Shown here: piece by piece, positions 24,521 through 35,149 of the stretch
How the letters are laid out: every line of letters begins with the position of its first letter
Position numbering within the stretch: the first letter of the stretch is position 1
Assembly: GCF_011075055.1 (NCBI RefSeq)
Contig: NC_058147.1
Location: 4,464,001 to 4,528,000, forward strand
Direction: 5' to 3'
DNA: 64,000 nucleotides
Source of the DNA: Mangifera indica
Lineage: Eukaryota; Streptophyta; Magnoliopsida; Sapindales; Anacardiaceae
Made by a program: the position numbers and the translations under genes
Notes under the pieces: generated by a model
Seen by the model: the letters and a program-made list of their open reading frames with translations, nothing else
Told to the model about the DNA's origin: nothing
The model's database searches: none

Positions 24521-27500
24521 ATGGAACCAATCAAAGCAACCACCGAAACATCACCCGAATGCACCACCGAAACATCACAAATGCCAGCGTTTCGGCTGGT
24601 TCACTCAAACAAAAATAAACCGGAGCCTGGAGATGTTCTTTATGCTTCACCATCGGATGGACCAGAACTCGTGTTAATAAAACAGACGCTGACCGGAGCC
24701 GATAATTATGCACAGTGGGCTAGGGATTTCAGAAGAGCCCTCATCGCAAAAGACAAGATTGGATTCATCGATGGCACTGTTCCCATGCCGACGGAACCCG
24801 ATCTTGTCCGATTTTGGATGAGATGTAACACTCTTGTCCGTGCCTGGATTAGCAATTGTCTGACTGAAGAGATCGCGGCTGGTCTACCACCTACAGAAGA
24901 TGCAGGCGAGCTTTGGGGATTCATCAAAGACATGTATGGAGCTTTAGACCTTGCAAAAATCTACAGCGTTCGACAGATTCTTGCGGAGATCCGACAAGAA
25001 AATCTGCCCGTCACGAACTACTTCAACAAGCTTTCTGCCGCTTGGAACGAATTAGATGCTGTTGAGGAGTCGATCGTTGCACCACCGGAGGTTCTCCGAC
25101 AGCTCCAACGCGCGAAGGAACGGGAGAGATTGACGCGCTTTCTGATGGGGCTGAATGAAGGATTTGCGGCTTTCAGAACCCATATCCTCACTTTTGCGGA
25201 AGCACCGTCGCTCCGACGTGCGTACCACCTTGCCGTCCAAGATGAAAGCCAGAGGAGTCTTGGTCACCATGAAGAAAAGGGCATGGCGGCTTTGGCTGCT
25301 TATCAAAGAAGGGAGACGTCTGGAGAAGATGGTGAAATAGGGCAAGCTCAAAGTTTTAATAGCAAGATCAACGGCCAGGATGGAGTCAAGAGATCCAACG
25401 GCCCATATTCGTCCACAGCACAAAATCAGTTTGGCACCCAAGCTTTTAACAATTTTCGTCAAGTCCCAAGCAATTTTAATAATTCCAATCAGCCACCCAA
25501 ACAAAAGGGAAAGCTATATTGTGATTATTGCAAACGACGTAACCACACCAAAGACACTTGTTGGAAGCTGCATGGTCGTCCTGGATTCAGCAAAACAAAG
25601 GTAGAAGGGCCCACTGCAAATCAAACGGCTTCAACAAGTATGGGAGCTACAACTGGTCTTTCGTCTGAACAATATGATCAACTGATCCAACTTCTGAATC
25701 AGATACCAAAAGGCAATGACATCTCCACTCCATACGCAGGTACGGTTTCGTGTTTTAATACTTTTATTTCTTCGGATGTTTGGATAATAGATTCAGGGGC
25801 TAGTGACCATATAATATGTTCCCCAAAATTTTGTACCAACAAAAAATACCTATCTCCTCCAACACCCGTCAAATTACCAAATGGGACCACAACTCAAGCC
25901 ATCCAAATAGGAGATGTCCAATTAGGTAAACTCACACTTAAAAATGCCCTTTGTATACCCACATTCCGCTTTAACCTCATCTCCGTTTCCAAACTATGCA
26001 TAGACAACAAATGTGTAGTAACCTTTCTACCTACTATATGCACATTTCAGGACCATTCGACTGGCAATCTGATGGGCTTGGGTAAAGAACAACATGGACT
26101 ATACTACTGGACACCGAACCCCAAGACATTTTCTTTATTAAATAAAACTTGTATTACTTCTCCCTACTGTAATACAAATCAAATTAATAAAATGTCATTT
26201 ATTTCCCATCAAAGATTAGGACATTCAAGTACTATTCCATATCCAAAATGTCCCATTTGCCCTCTTGCTAAGCAAACTCGCACTACCTTTCCCACAAGCA
26301 TTACTTCAACCACAAAACCATTCCAATTAATACATTTGGATATTTGGGGACCTTATAATACTCCTAATTATGATGGATCCAAATACTTCCTTACCATAGT
26401 GGATGACTTTTCACGTGCCACATGGTTATACCTCATGAACTCAAAAGCCCAAACACATACCTTTTTCTTGAAATTCGTATCCATGGTCCAAACTCAATTC
26501 CACACAAAAATCCAACGAATCCGAACAGATAATGCCAAAGAATTCTTTAACCATACCACCACTACTTACCTTAATTCTCAAGGAATTTTACATGAGAGTT
26601 CCTGCCCTTACACACCCCAACAAAATGGTACTGTGGAACGAAAACATAGGCATCTATTAGAAGTAGCCCGTGCTCTTAAACACCAATCCAAAATACCACC
26701 TAAATTCTGGGGAGATTGTGTGGTCACGGCAGCCTATCTGATCAATAGAATGCCAACCAAGGTTCTGGGTGATAAAACACCTTATGAACTTCTCTTTGGC
26801 AAAAAACCAGACATCAGAAATTTAAAAGTATTTGGGTGTCTCTGCTACTCCACCAAACTTCAGCAAATAGACAAATTTGACACTAGAGCCACTCGTTGTG
26901 TCTTCATGGGATATCCCCCACTACAAAAGGGATATCGTCTTTATGATATGGCAGCAGATAAATTCTTCATCAGTAGAGACGTCACATTTCATGAAGATGT
27001 TTTTCCTTTTGCTAATGAGATCACAGACACGACACCCATTGGTTCACCACCGACGACACACAATGAGTTCCTTGAAGAAAGATATGAAGCTATCCCATTG
27101 CCTCGCAACACTGGCGGTCTATCAACAGGCTCTGAACAAGGTGTTGTCCCATCTTCACCTACTCAAGATTCAACTTCACCATCCATGGACGTTCCCGTTA
27201 CCCTTGATGATCCTGCACAAGCTCCTTTGAGACGATCATCACGAACCATCAAACCTCCTATTTGGAGCACTGACTATGTTTGTACTGTTTCATCTGAACC
27301 TTATGCTATCTCTCAATATATTAACTATGACAGGTTATCTCCAGAGCACAGAGTCTCCATCAGTCACATCTCTGCATATCGAGAACCTAATTCATATTCG
27401 GAAGCAGTTCAATTACCTCAGTGGCAACAAGCAATGGCAGAAGAGTTAGAAGCTCTATATCTCAATAAAACCTGGGACTTAGTACCACGACCATCTCATA

Positions 27501-28945
27501 GAAAACCCATCGGTTGCAAATGGGTCTTCAAGATCAAGCACCGGGCTGATGGCTCCATTGAACGGTATAAAGCTCGATTGGTTGCAAAAGGGTTCACCCA
27601 ACAGGAAGGACTTGATTACCAAGAGACTTTTTCGCCTGTCATCAAACATGTTACAGTTCGCACACTTCTCGCCATCGCAGCCTCTTATGATTGGACTATT
27701 CATCAGATGGACGTTCACAATGCTTTTCTTCATGGGGACTTAGATGAAGAGATCTATATGGAAGTTCCACCAGGGATTCGCAGACAGGGGGAGGATAATC
27801 TGGTATGTCGACTGCGAAAATCTCTGTATGGCCTGAAACAAGCGTCTCGACAATGGAACACCAAAATTACTGAAGCATTGATCACGTTGGGTTTCAAACA
27901 GTCAAAACATGATTATGCCTTATTCACAAAAGGACAAGGAAAATCATTCATATGTTTGGTAGTTTATGTAGATGATATCCTCATAACTGGAAATGATACG
28001 ATCGCCATAGAAGAGCTGAAAAGTCACCTCCATAAGTCATTCAGGATTAAAGATTTGGGATCTCCAAAATATTTTTTGGGGATTGAAATTGCTCGATCTG
28101 CAGATGGAATCGTCCTCAGCCAAAGGAAATATGCTTTGGAGTTAATAGCAGACACTGGATTATCTGCTTGCAAACCAAGTATAATTCCAGTAGAACAAAA
28201 TGTCAAACTCACTAGTCAAGAATACGATCGTGAAACAGCAGATGACTCACCACTACAGGATCATCTCGAATATCAACGACTAGTGGGACGACTAATCTAT
28301 CTCACAATGACCAGACCAGACATTAGTTATGCAGTTCAGATCCTCAGCCAATTCATGCATGCACCAAAACAGTCCCACATGGATGCAGCCTTAAAAGTGA
28401 TCAAATACCTAAAAGGATGTCCAGGTCTAGGGTTATTATTCCCTCGCAATAAAAACCTGAAACTAACGGCTTACTGCGACTCAGACTGGGGTACATGTCC
28501 CATGACAAGGAAATCATTGACAGGTTTCTGTGTAAAACTTGGGGATTCTCTTATCTCATGGAAAACAAAGAAGCAACCTACCGTCTCTCTTTCTTCAGCT
28601 GAAGCAGAATATCGTGCAATGGCAAAAACTACTTGTGAAATAATATGGATTCGTGGTCTATTAGAAGATCTGGGCGTGATAATCTCAGAACCAGTTGAAC
28701 TCTATTGTGACAATAAGGCAGCAAAGGATATTTCTACCAACCCAGTCTTCCATGAAAGAACTAAGCATATAGAGATCGACTGTCACTTTGTAAGAGACAA
28801 AATACAGGAAGGCTTAATTAAACCTTATCACATTCGAACCACAGAACAGTTGGCTGACATATTCACCAAACCTCTAGGATCAAAACAACATTTTTATCTC
28901 TTACACAAGCTTGGAGTTTATGACATCTACAAACCACCAGCTTGA
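24521..28945 (+). CDS. Copia gag-pol polyprotein
   Basis: 1474 aa in one frame. Order: copia gag (about 45-250); zinc knuckle C334-X2-C337-X4-H342-X4-C347; aspartic protease with DSG at 424-426; integrase with H563, H568, C577, C580 and the catalytic triad D607, D670, E706 (D,D35E spacing); reverse transcriptase with D1064 in QMDVHNAF and YVDD at 1149-1152; RNase H with D1320, E1361 region and D1397. All catalytic residues are present. It copies element RNA and integrates the DNA. The gap from H568 to C577 in the integrase zinc finger is 8 residues; related elements have about 23 to 32, so an in-frame deletion is likely. The gag type (PF14244-like) suggests the Ale/Retrofit side of copia, not certain. 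The ATG is the first in frame after the primer-binding site. Confidence 0.97.
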   Translation: MEPIKATTETSPECTTETSQMPAFRLVHSNKNKPEPGDVLYASPSDGPELVLIKQTLTGADNYAQWARDFRRALIAKDKIGFIDGTVPMPTEPDLVRFWMRCNTLVRAWISNCLTEEIAAGLPPTEDAGELWGFIKDMYGALDLAKIYSVRQILAEIRQENLPVTNYFNKLSAAWNELDAVEESIVAPPEVLRQLQRAKERERLTRFLMGLNEGFAAFRTHILTFAEAPSLRRAYHLAVQDESQRSLGHHEEKGMAALAAYQRRETSGEDGEIGQAQSFNSKINGQDGVKRSNGPYSSTAQNQFGTQAFNNFRQVPSNFNNSNQPPKQKGKLYCDYCKRRNHTKDTCWKLHGRPGFSKTKVEGPTANQTASTSMGATTGLSSEQYDQLIQLLNQIPKGNDISTPYAGTVSCFNTFISSDVWIIDSGASDHIICSPKFCTNKKYLSPPTPVKLPNGTTTQAIQIGDVQLGKLTLKNALCIPTFRFNLISVSKLCIDNKCVVTFLPTICTFQDHSTGNLMGLGKEQHGLYYWTPNPKTFSLLNKTCITSPYCNTNQINKMSFISHQRLGHSSTIPYPKCPICPLAKQTRTTFPTSITSTTKPFQLIHLDIWGPYNTPNYDGSKYFLTIVDDFSRATWLYLMNSKAQTHTFFLKFVSMVQTQFHTKIQRIRTDNAKEFFNHTTTTYLNSQGILHESSCPYTPQQNGTVERKHRHLLEVARALKHQSKIPPKFWGDCVVTAAYLINRMPTKVLGDKTPYELLFGKKPDIRNLKVFGCLCYSTKLQQIDKFDTRATRCVFMGYPPLQKGYRLYDMAADKFFISRDVTFHEDVFPFANEITDTTPIGSPPTTHNEFLEERYEAIPLPRNTGGLSTGSEQGVVPSSPTQDSTSPSMDVPVTLDDPAQAPLRRSSRTIKPPIWSTDYVCTVSSEPYAISQYINYDRLSPEHRVSISHISAYREPNSYSEAVQLPQWQQAMAEELEALYLNKTWDLVPRPSHRKPIGCKWVFKIKHRADGSIERYKARLVAKGFTQQEGLDYQETFSPVIKHVTVRTLLAIAASYDWTIHQMDVHNAFLHGDLDEEIYMEVPPGIRRQGEDNLVCRLRKSLYGLKQASRQWNTKITEALITLGFKQSKHDYALFTKGQGKSFICLVVYVDDILITGNDTIAIEELKSHLHKSFRIKDLGSPKYFLGIEIARSADGIVLSQRKYALELIADTGLSACKPSIIPVEQNVKLTSQEYDRETADDSPLQDHLEYQRLVGRLIYLTMTRPDISYAVQILSQFMHAPKQSHMDAALKVIKYLKGCPGLGLLFPRNKNLKLTAYCDSDWGTCPMTRKSLTGFCVKLGDSLISWKTKKQPTVSLSSAEAEYRAMAKTTCEIIWIRGLLEDLGVIISEPVELYCDNKAAKDISTNPVFHERTKHIEIDCHFVRDKIQEGLIKPYHIRTTEQLADIFTKPLGSKQHFYLLHKLGVYDIYKPPA

Positions 28946-28952
28946 GGGGGAG
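28942..28952 (+). other. Polypurine tract
   Basis: TTGAGGGGGAG lies immediately 5' of the 3' LTR and overlaps the gag-pol stop region. It primes plus-strand synthesis. Confidence 0.9.
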
Positions 28953-29269
28953 TATTGGAAGTCAGAATCAAATCCACATCCCTGGAAATCATGCAAATCA
29001 TATCCAGAAGATCAAGCAAATCATGCAAATCATATCCAGAAGATCAAGCATATCATATCCCAGAGAACCAGCAATCACACCCCTAGAATCATGTTTATAT
29101 TGATTGTATAATATTATGTTACCGAAAATACATTGTAGTTTACAATATATAAAGCCATTGCATGTAAAGATTAGAATACAAGAAATAAAATCAGAATTCT
29201 TTTACTCTTTTTTCCTTGAGCTTCTCTGGTTCGCCGCATTGAACCAACTCTGCTTCTCAGATTTTGGCA
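28953..29269 (+). repeat. 3' LTR of the young copia element
   Basis: Same 317 bp as the 5' LTR, with no difference seen by eye. The 5-bp TATAT duplication follows at 29270-29274. Confidence 0.95.
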
Positions 29270-29375
29270 TATATTATTATATAATTAAATAATAAGATAA
29301 TATTTAATTATATAATAATACATTATCTATATACTAAAAATTGTATATCACATATTTTAACCTTTATATTTTTTA
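29270..29375. repeat. AT-rich foldback repeat split by the young copia element
   Basis: The sequence continues the left flank (24060-24084) after removal of the element. It has the family core AATATTTAATTATATAATAA followed by TATATACT. Confidence 0.6.
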
Positions 29376-32150
29376 TTTTAACTTCTAATTATTTTTTTAC
29401 CTTTATGTTATCTAATCATATCTTCACACATGTACCAAATTTCTGGATCAGGACCATGTGCCCCTCTCTATGTTTTATTTGGATTTTTTTTTCTAAAGAG
29501 AGCCAATAAATAAATCTTTTAGTGGCATAAAACATGGACTAATGTTTATTATTATTAGTATTTCACAAGTTGACTTGTTTCTTCCCTTTGCAATTTAATA
29601 TTCCTCTTTAATTAATAGCCATGGTTATATTTATATGCTAAAAAAAATCACATATGTACATACTTGATCCTTATAATTTGGACGGTCCACTACAAAAATA
29701 AACTCGAACGGTAGACATTATATGTTGATGCGTTACAAAGAATCATCTATTTTTATTAGGCCAGAAGTCATATTCTTATCTAAAATTTAGTGTAAATGTA
29801 AATTTTTATTTGTATGATTTCAAAAACTCAAATACTTATTCGTTATCTAATTTTTGTTAGAGATAAATAACGAATAATTTTTGTCTTCTCTCTTTATTGA
29901 CGATTTAAAAATGAAATAAAATTATATTTTTTAATATATTTAATTTTAACATCAAATTTTAATAAAAATTAGATGATAAATATGTATTTGAATTTTTAAA
30001 ATTTTGTAAGTGAGAGTGAGAATAAGTCTTTTGCCCTCTTATTATATAAAAAAAAAGGAGTCCAAAGTGGACAGTCCACAACCACCATTCTTTCTCATGT
30101 CATTTCTCAAGGTTTATTAGATCATTTGGCACCATAATTAAAGATAAAGGGCATTAAGACGAGTAATCAAATGAGAAATAAAGAGAAGATATGTATGATG
30201 ATTAAAATACATATAATAATATAAGAGGAGGAATCGTTTGCTTTACATCTCATATTGTATATGGAGAGTAGTTTTAGTGCTACCAAAAGTGTAGACCCAA
30301 TGGGATTGGGAGGACTCGATTGGGTTGGGCGTGGGCATTGTTCCCTCCACCGCAAACAAGAGGGCATGAAAGTCTGGTTATTGCTACCATTTCTATATGA
30401 CCCTTTAATTAATTTATTATTTCGCCTGTAGATCTTCTTAACTGTGCATAAGATCTGTTTCAGGTGATTAAATCATGGGCTTCCTTTTATATTAATATTT
30501 CTTTAGGGTGGAGTTGGAGCCATACCATCGCCTGTGTTGGTCTGCTTGTTTTAAGACTCTAGTTAATTATCCTCTACTCCAGTCTTATTTTTTCATTCGC
30601 TACTTACCGAGTTTGACAATTGTACTTTGTTAATAGAGTTAGTAGTTACATTTTCCCACCCAAGGTTTAGCCTAAGAGCTTTTTCATCCCTAGTTTACAT
30701 AAATAATATTTTTCACCTAAAATCATGCATAAATAACATTTTCAAAAAAAAAAAACTCTTTTAATGAAATGATAAAATTAAGAAGTGAAATTGTCATTTA
30801 TCTTTACTATTTCATTTTCAATATGATCATATAACCATAAATTAATAAAAATTAAAAATAATACTTTAAATATTTTATATAAAAAACTTTTTTATTTTTT
30901 TCTTTCACCTTCACATTTTCTTAAAGATGGGGGTGTCTTTATTGTATAATCATACATTAGAGATAAATTATAATTTTTGAAAATAATATAGATTTTTATG
31001 AAATTTTTAGGGGTTATTAAAAAATTTAAAAATTTCAAGGTATTTTAATTTTTTTTTAAATATTAGTTTATCCCTAATAATTTAAAAAATAATATCGTAC
31101 CCCTAAAAAATTAAACATAATACAACAAAATTTATGAAGTATTAAATTGATATATTAAAAACACTTGAGTATGATAGATTTTTTTTTTTTTTACTTTTAA
31201 TAATAATAAATAGTAAAATTATTATTTTGCTTTTATGTTGTTATTTTTTTTAACAATAATGAAAAAATATTATTTATGTCAATTAGAGATGAAAATAGTA
31301 TTACAAAAAAGTGTTTTTAGACTTAATCTTAGGTGGGAAAATGTAATTACTCATTTCAATATATATAAAAACAGTGAGGATATATTGCTTTCATATATAA
31401 TAAGTAACTCAATAGTCATTCTCGCGAAAATAAGTGTTGAAATAGAAATGATTAATTGGACTCGAGGCATTGATGGGCAATTTCAATTTGCATGGTTTAG
31501 GCAGATCCATATATCACATCAATGAAACGGAGAGTAGGGGACCTGGTGGTGGTTGCCAACATCTACCCCCTGTTTTTAATCTTTCAATCCTAAAGTTAGG
31601 CCATTGATGGAGATAATAACAGGATATATACTTTCTAATCAGGTGGAGTGTTATGTTAGAGTTCAAATGATGTATTCAATTCAATGGTGATCAGTGGGGC
31701 CACGTTCGTCTTTGTGTAATTCTTCCTTTCTTCCTTTGAACGGTCAAGCATCAAATTATTGGTATCCATGTTTAACATTGGATGCCTTCTCCCTCTTTAT
31801 CTGATAATTTATTAATTAAACTCTAAATTTCCAACAATTACCTGTATAATTATTAAGAAATAAACCAAACCGGACCAACTTAACCTAACTACAGAGTCTG
31901 GTTAGTTATAACCTGAATGAAGAGTCAACATGACATTGACTTGACCCAACCAGACCCAACGCCAACTAAAGGCCATTATACAACCACCCCACACGGAGAG
32001 AGAAACGTTACTTTGTTTTGTTTCATCATTTTACACTTATACCTTGCGTGCACTCCTCACACGCGCACGTATCAAACTTCTCACTTTCTCTTTTTTTTTT
32101 TTTTGGTTCTGTTTGTTTGATCCCACCAACAAGCACAAGCAGGGACATTT
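29376..32150. other. Intergenic region upstream of SAC51
   Basis: AT-rich with homopolymer runs (for example T near 31180). No supported gene, RNA or transposon ends. The open frame at 31235-31525 has no recognisable domain. Confidence 0.4.
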
Positions 32151-32159
32151 CTGTCAATT

Positions 32160-33476
32160 TGTTCTTTATATAATCTCAGCCACCGTTCACTCCCCGAATT
32201 TGGAATTTGATTCTCTCTCTCTCTGAAACCTTTTCGACTTCTTTGTGTCTTTGTTTTCGATCTGGGTCCTGAGTTTGAGGATTTAGCAGTTTGAGGTTGT
32301 CTTGCTTCTTAACTGGAACTGGGTTCTTTCTACTTGGTTTTTCTCTGTAAGTTGCTAGTTGTTTCATGGTTATTTTGGCAGTTTAGTAAAATAATATTGT
32401 TTGATCTTTTAGCTCTTTGATTTTGTAACGGTTTTGCGACTCTTTTTTTGTTGCCTCTCTTGGTCTTCTTGTGGTTTCAGAGGCTTTGAAGATTTATTTG
32501 GTGCTTGTTTTGGCTCACCTTAAATGTTTCTCCTTTCATTTACTGAAAAGCTTTATATGTTCCTTGTTTTTGGTAGCTGCAATTACTACATTTTTTTTAT
32601 CTTAAAATTTACAGAGACAACCACTATATCATAAGACATGGCTAGGCCGTTTATTTTTCCATTGATGTCTTATTATTTTAGCCAATTAAATATATTTGAT
32701 TGCTTGGTGAATTAGCTAAGTTTAACAGTGCGAAGTGTAAAGGTTGCATACTTGCAACTTTTTGGTGTGATCTGGTTCCAAATTACATTCTACATTAGAA
32801 TATGAACTCTGCTTGTTTGAAGCCGGAGGACCATGACTGGCAAAGCTCAGCTGAATATGTTAACTGGTTTCTTAATACTCTTTTGGATAAACGTCCTTTA
32901 ATTTGGTTTTGTAGTTTATTTCCTTTTTTTTTTGTTGTGTTTAATCAACCTTTACTGACAAGATTTTGTTTCTAATGTAGTAATATGTTACAGGATTGTT
33001 GAGAGCAGCCGTGGCGATTGGATTGTAGACAAGAGAACAGTATGCGGTGGTGGCTGACTCTTTCTGTTGATGTTTTTCGAAAAGTCATCTCTTTGAATCT
33101 CTATTGCAGAGTTATTCTGTAATTTCATCATCCAATTCATACCCTTGATTTTCTCGTTTTTGTTTCTTCTCTACTTAGCTTCCATGGGATCCTCTTTTTT
33201 TGTCGTCGTTCCCTGTTATGTTCGCCAGATTAGCTGACTGTTAACAAAATCACTTCATTTCTTTGCGTTTAGCTCTCATTTCCTTCATTTGTAGTGTCAT
33301 ATTTGGTGCCTGGCTGTCTACTATTGGTCTATTGATTTCTGTGGTAAGATATCTTTAGTATCTCTGTATCGGCTGATAATTCTACTCACTTTTCATTGAG
33401 AATCATCGTGTTTACCAATTACCGTTGCGGAAATTTTCCTGTGAAAGATTGTGTATTGAAGGGTTGGGAAGTAGTT
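32160..33476 (+). promoter_or_regulatory. Promoter, leader exon and leader intron of the SAC51-type gene
   Basis: A TATA box (CTTTATATAATC, about 32162-32173) is followed by a CT-rich leader with a (CT)n run at 32213-32224. A donor at 32347 (TCT before GTAAGTTG) and an acceptor near 32993 (TTACAG) suggest a leader intron of about 650 bp. The second leader exon then holds short upstream ORFs at 33042-33122 (26 aa), 33184-33237 (17 aa) and 33218-33244, ahead of the conserved one. Long leaders with several upstream ATGs are usual in SAC51 genes. Confidence 0.6.
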
Positions 33477-33832
33477 ATGGTGTGCCAAGCAGCTAGCCAA
33501 ACAAGATTTCGGGCATTGAAATATGAACATGGGATTGCAGGGAGGGCCGCCATAATAGTTAGAATTATAGCATGCTTTCAACCACTTAAGTTTTGCCAGG
33601 TCAGTAACAGCATATTTATTGTTCAAACTACTTATTGTTTGGAAGATTTACATGCCTTGTACTTGGCTATTTTTTGTGTTTTATTAACTTGTATGCAATA
33701 CTGTACTTGAGATTCTCTGGTCTTTTTGCTGGAACTTTTGAGAAAATTTATGTAAAGCCTTTTATTAATGTTGTTTTCGTGCGTGTTTTCCAGGCTGAAT
33801 ATTTTCGTCATTTGCTTAAACCTGTCACGTAG
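33477..33832 (+). CDS. Conserved upstream peptide (uORF) of SAC51 mRNA
   Basis: Two exons, 33477-33599 and 33794-33832, encode 53 aa and end in TAG. The peptide begins MVCQAASQTRFRALKYEHG, continues AGRAAIIVRIIACFQPLKFC and ends AEYFRHLLKPVT. This is the conserved-peptide uORF of the SAC51 family, whose translation blocks that of the main ORF; thermospermine relieves this block in Arabidopsis. The donor CAG before GTCAGT and the acceptor TTCCAG give phase 0. The intron (33600-33793) splits the peptide at codon 41. A second leader intron (33951-34049, donor GTATGTTT, acceptor TTTTAG) then separates the uORF from the main ATG. The match to the family is very strong. Confidence 0.93.
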
Positions 33833-34066
33833 ATTTGTTTTACAATTTCCGTTTACAAGTCAAGCTGGAATTTTCTTTTTTCTTTTTTTCTAAAATTATT
33901 GAGAGAAGCAGCAAGTAACAGCAATTCCTACTACAGATATCCTTCTTTTGGTATGTTTACAATATCTGGATTTGTTAAGATTTGATTTTATTCTCAGAAT
34001 AACTCTGAAGTTATGAGTTTAACTGGGTTTTTCTATCCTAAAATTTTAGGCAATTGTTTTGGTTAG

Positions 34067-35149
34067 ATGGAGGAAGACTGCGGATCCTGGTTACCTCAGC
34101 AGCAATTTGGTTGGCAATTGCCCAATTTGACTTGTTCAAGTGCTCCAGTTGGTTTGGGGCTACAAAATTCTATTCCTACAATCATGAACCATGGCACTAG
34201 TATCGTTTTGACGAAAGGAAAATTGCCAAGTAACACATATCTTGGGCTACCTCACTCTCAGGTTGTCCAAGCAAATGAACCTCGTGCTTGGTTTTATTGT
34301 TTGCCCCGCTTTCGACAGGCCTTTACGCCTGCTTCAAACTCTGTTTTGAAAGAGCAACTACCTGCATGCCCTAATGATAATGAGGAGGCCATCAAACCAC
34401 AGGCAGGGTCTGCGCATAAGAGATTTCTTGTTTTTGATCAATCGGGGGACCAAACAACTATGATATTTAGTCCTGGGATTGGGACTCCTATTCAGTGCCT
34501 GGCCTCTTGGGGTCCTAGACAGCTTAATGCTAATAATTTGAGTGGAGATGAACCCAGTGGGAGAGGAGAAGCAAAGCATCATACTGGTCCATATTCATTC
34601 AATGAATTGGACGAGACTAATGGGACTGATATGCATAGTGAAATGCATGAGGACACTGAAGAACTCGATGCATTGCTGTACTCTGATGAAGAAAGTGATT
34701 ACACTGATGATGATGAAGTCACTAGCACAGGCCATTCCCCTAGTACAATGACAACTCATGAGAAACAAGATTGGTTTGAAGGAAGCTCAGAAGAGGTTGC
34801 TAGCTCTGCCAGACCCACCAAAAAGCGGAAAGTTTTTGATGGAGATTATGATAATGTACCCTCGCCAATGGTCACTGCCAATTCTATGAAATTTAGCCCA
34901 CACGTAGAGACTCTGGATGATGCAGAATCTAGTTGTGGCAACAGCCAGAATGCAGGGGCTGGTGAAATGGGTTCCCTATCAGGCAACAAGAGGATTCGAA
35001 AGGATAAAATACGAGAGACGGTTAGTATCCTTCGAAGCATACTTCCTGATGGAACGGGCAAGGATGCGATGGTAGTTCTCAGTGAAGCCATTGACTATTT
35101 GAAATCCTTGAAGCTCAAAGCCAAAACTTTTGGACTAGACAATCTGTGA
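34067..35149 (+). CDS. SAC51: SAC51-type atypical bHLH transcription regulator
   Basis: Single coding exon, 360 aa. The C-terminal 54 residues are a helix-loop-helix: NKRIRKDKIRETVSILRSIL, then GTGKDAMVVLSEAIDYLKSL. The basic part lacks the usual Glu/Arg DNA-contact pattern, so direct E-box binding is doubtful. The middle has an acidic run (ALLYSDEESDYTDDDE, about residue 200-220) and a KKRKVF basic stretch that can act as a nuclear signal. SAC51 and its SACL relatives (bHLH142-145) act in the nucleus downstream of thermospermine and limit xylem differentiation. The upstream peptide at 33477-33832 confirms the family. The start is the first ATG after the leader intron. Which SACL paralogue it corresponds to cannot be decided here. 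Confidence 0.92.
   Translation: MEEDCGSWLPQQQFGWQLPNLTCSSAPVGLGLQNSIPTIMNHGTSIVLTKGKLPSNTYLGLPHSQVVQANEPRAWFYCLPRFRQAFTPASNSVLKEQLPACPNDNEEAIKPQAGSAHKRFLVFDQSGDQTTMIFSPGIGTPIQCLASWGPRQLNANNLSGDEPSGRGEAKHHTGPYSFNELDETNGTDMHSEMHEDTEELDALLYSDEESDYTDDDEVTSTGHSPSTMTTHEKQDWFEGSSEEVASSARPTKKRKVFDGDYDNVPSPMVTANSMKFSPHVETLDDAESSCGNSQNAGAGEMGSLSGNKRIRKDKIRETVSILRSILPDGTGKDAMVVLSEAIDYLKSLKLKAKTFGLDNL

Larger units (their letters stand above)
24085..29269 (+). mobile_element. Young, structurally complete Ty1-copia retrotransposon
   Basis: 5185 bp. LTRs of 317 bp at 24085-24401 and 28953-29269 look identical base by base. TATAT duplications flank the element (24080-24084 and 29270-29274). The initiator-Met primer-binding site TGGTATCAGAGC is at 24402-24413 and the polypurine tract TTGAGGGGGAG at 28942-28952. 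A single gag-pol frame covers 24521-28945 with no stop. Identical LTRs mean recent insertion. The element sits inside an AT-rich foldback repeat: joining the flanks restores a continuous copy. The LTRs start TA, not TG, and the integrase zinc finger is short. Confidence 0.97.

Noticed and set aside
25052..25504. Minus-strand open frame of 150 codons
   Set aside because: It is the antisense shadow of copia gag.
31235..31525. Plus-strand open frame of 96 codons
   Set aside because: AT-rich, no domain, poor start context.
33396..33476. Upstream extension of the SAC51 uORF frame
   Set aside because: The conserved peptide begins at MVCQ (33477); the part before it is not conserved in the family as I know it.
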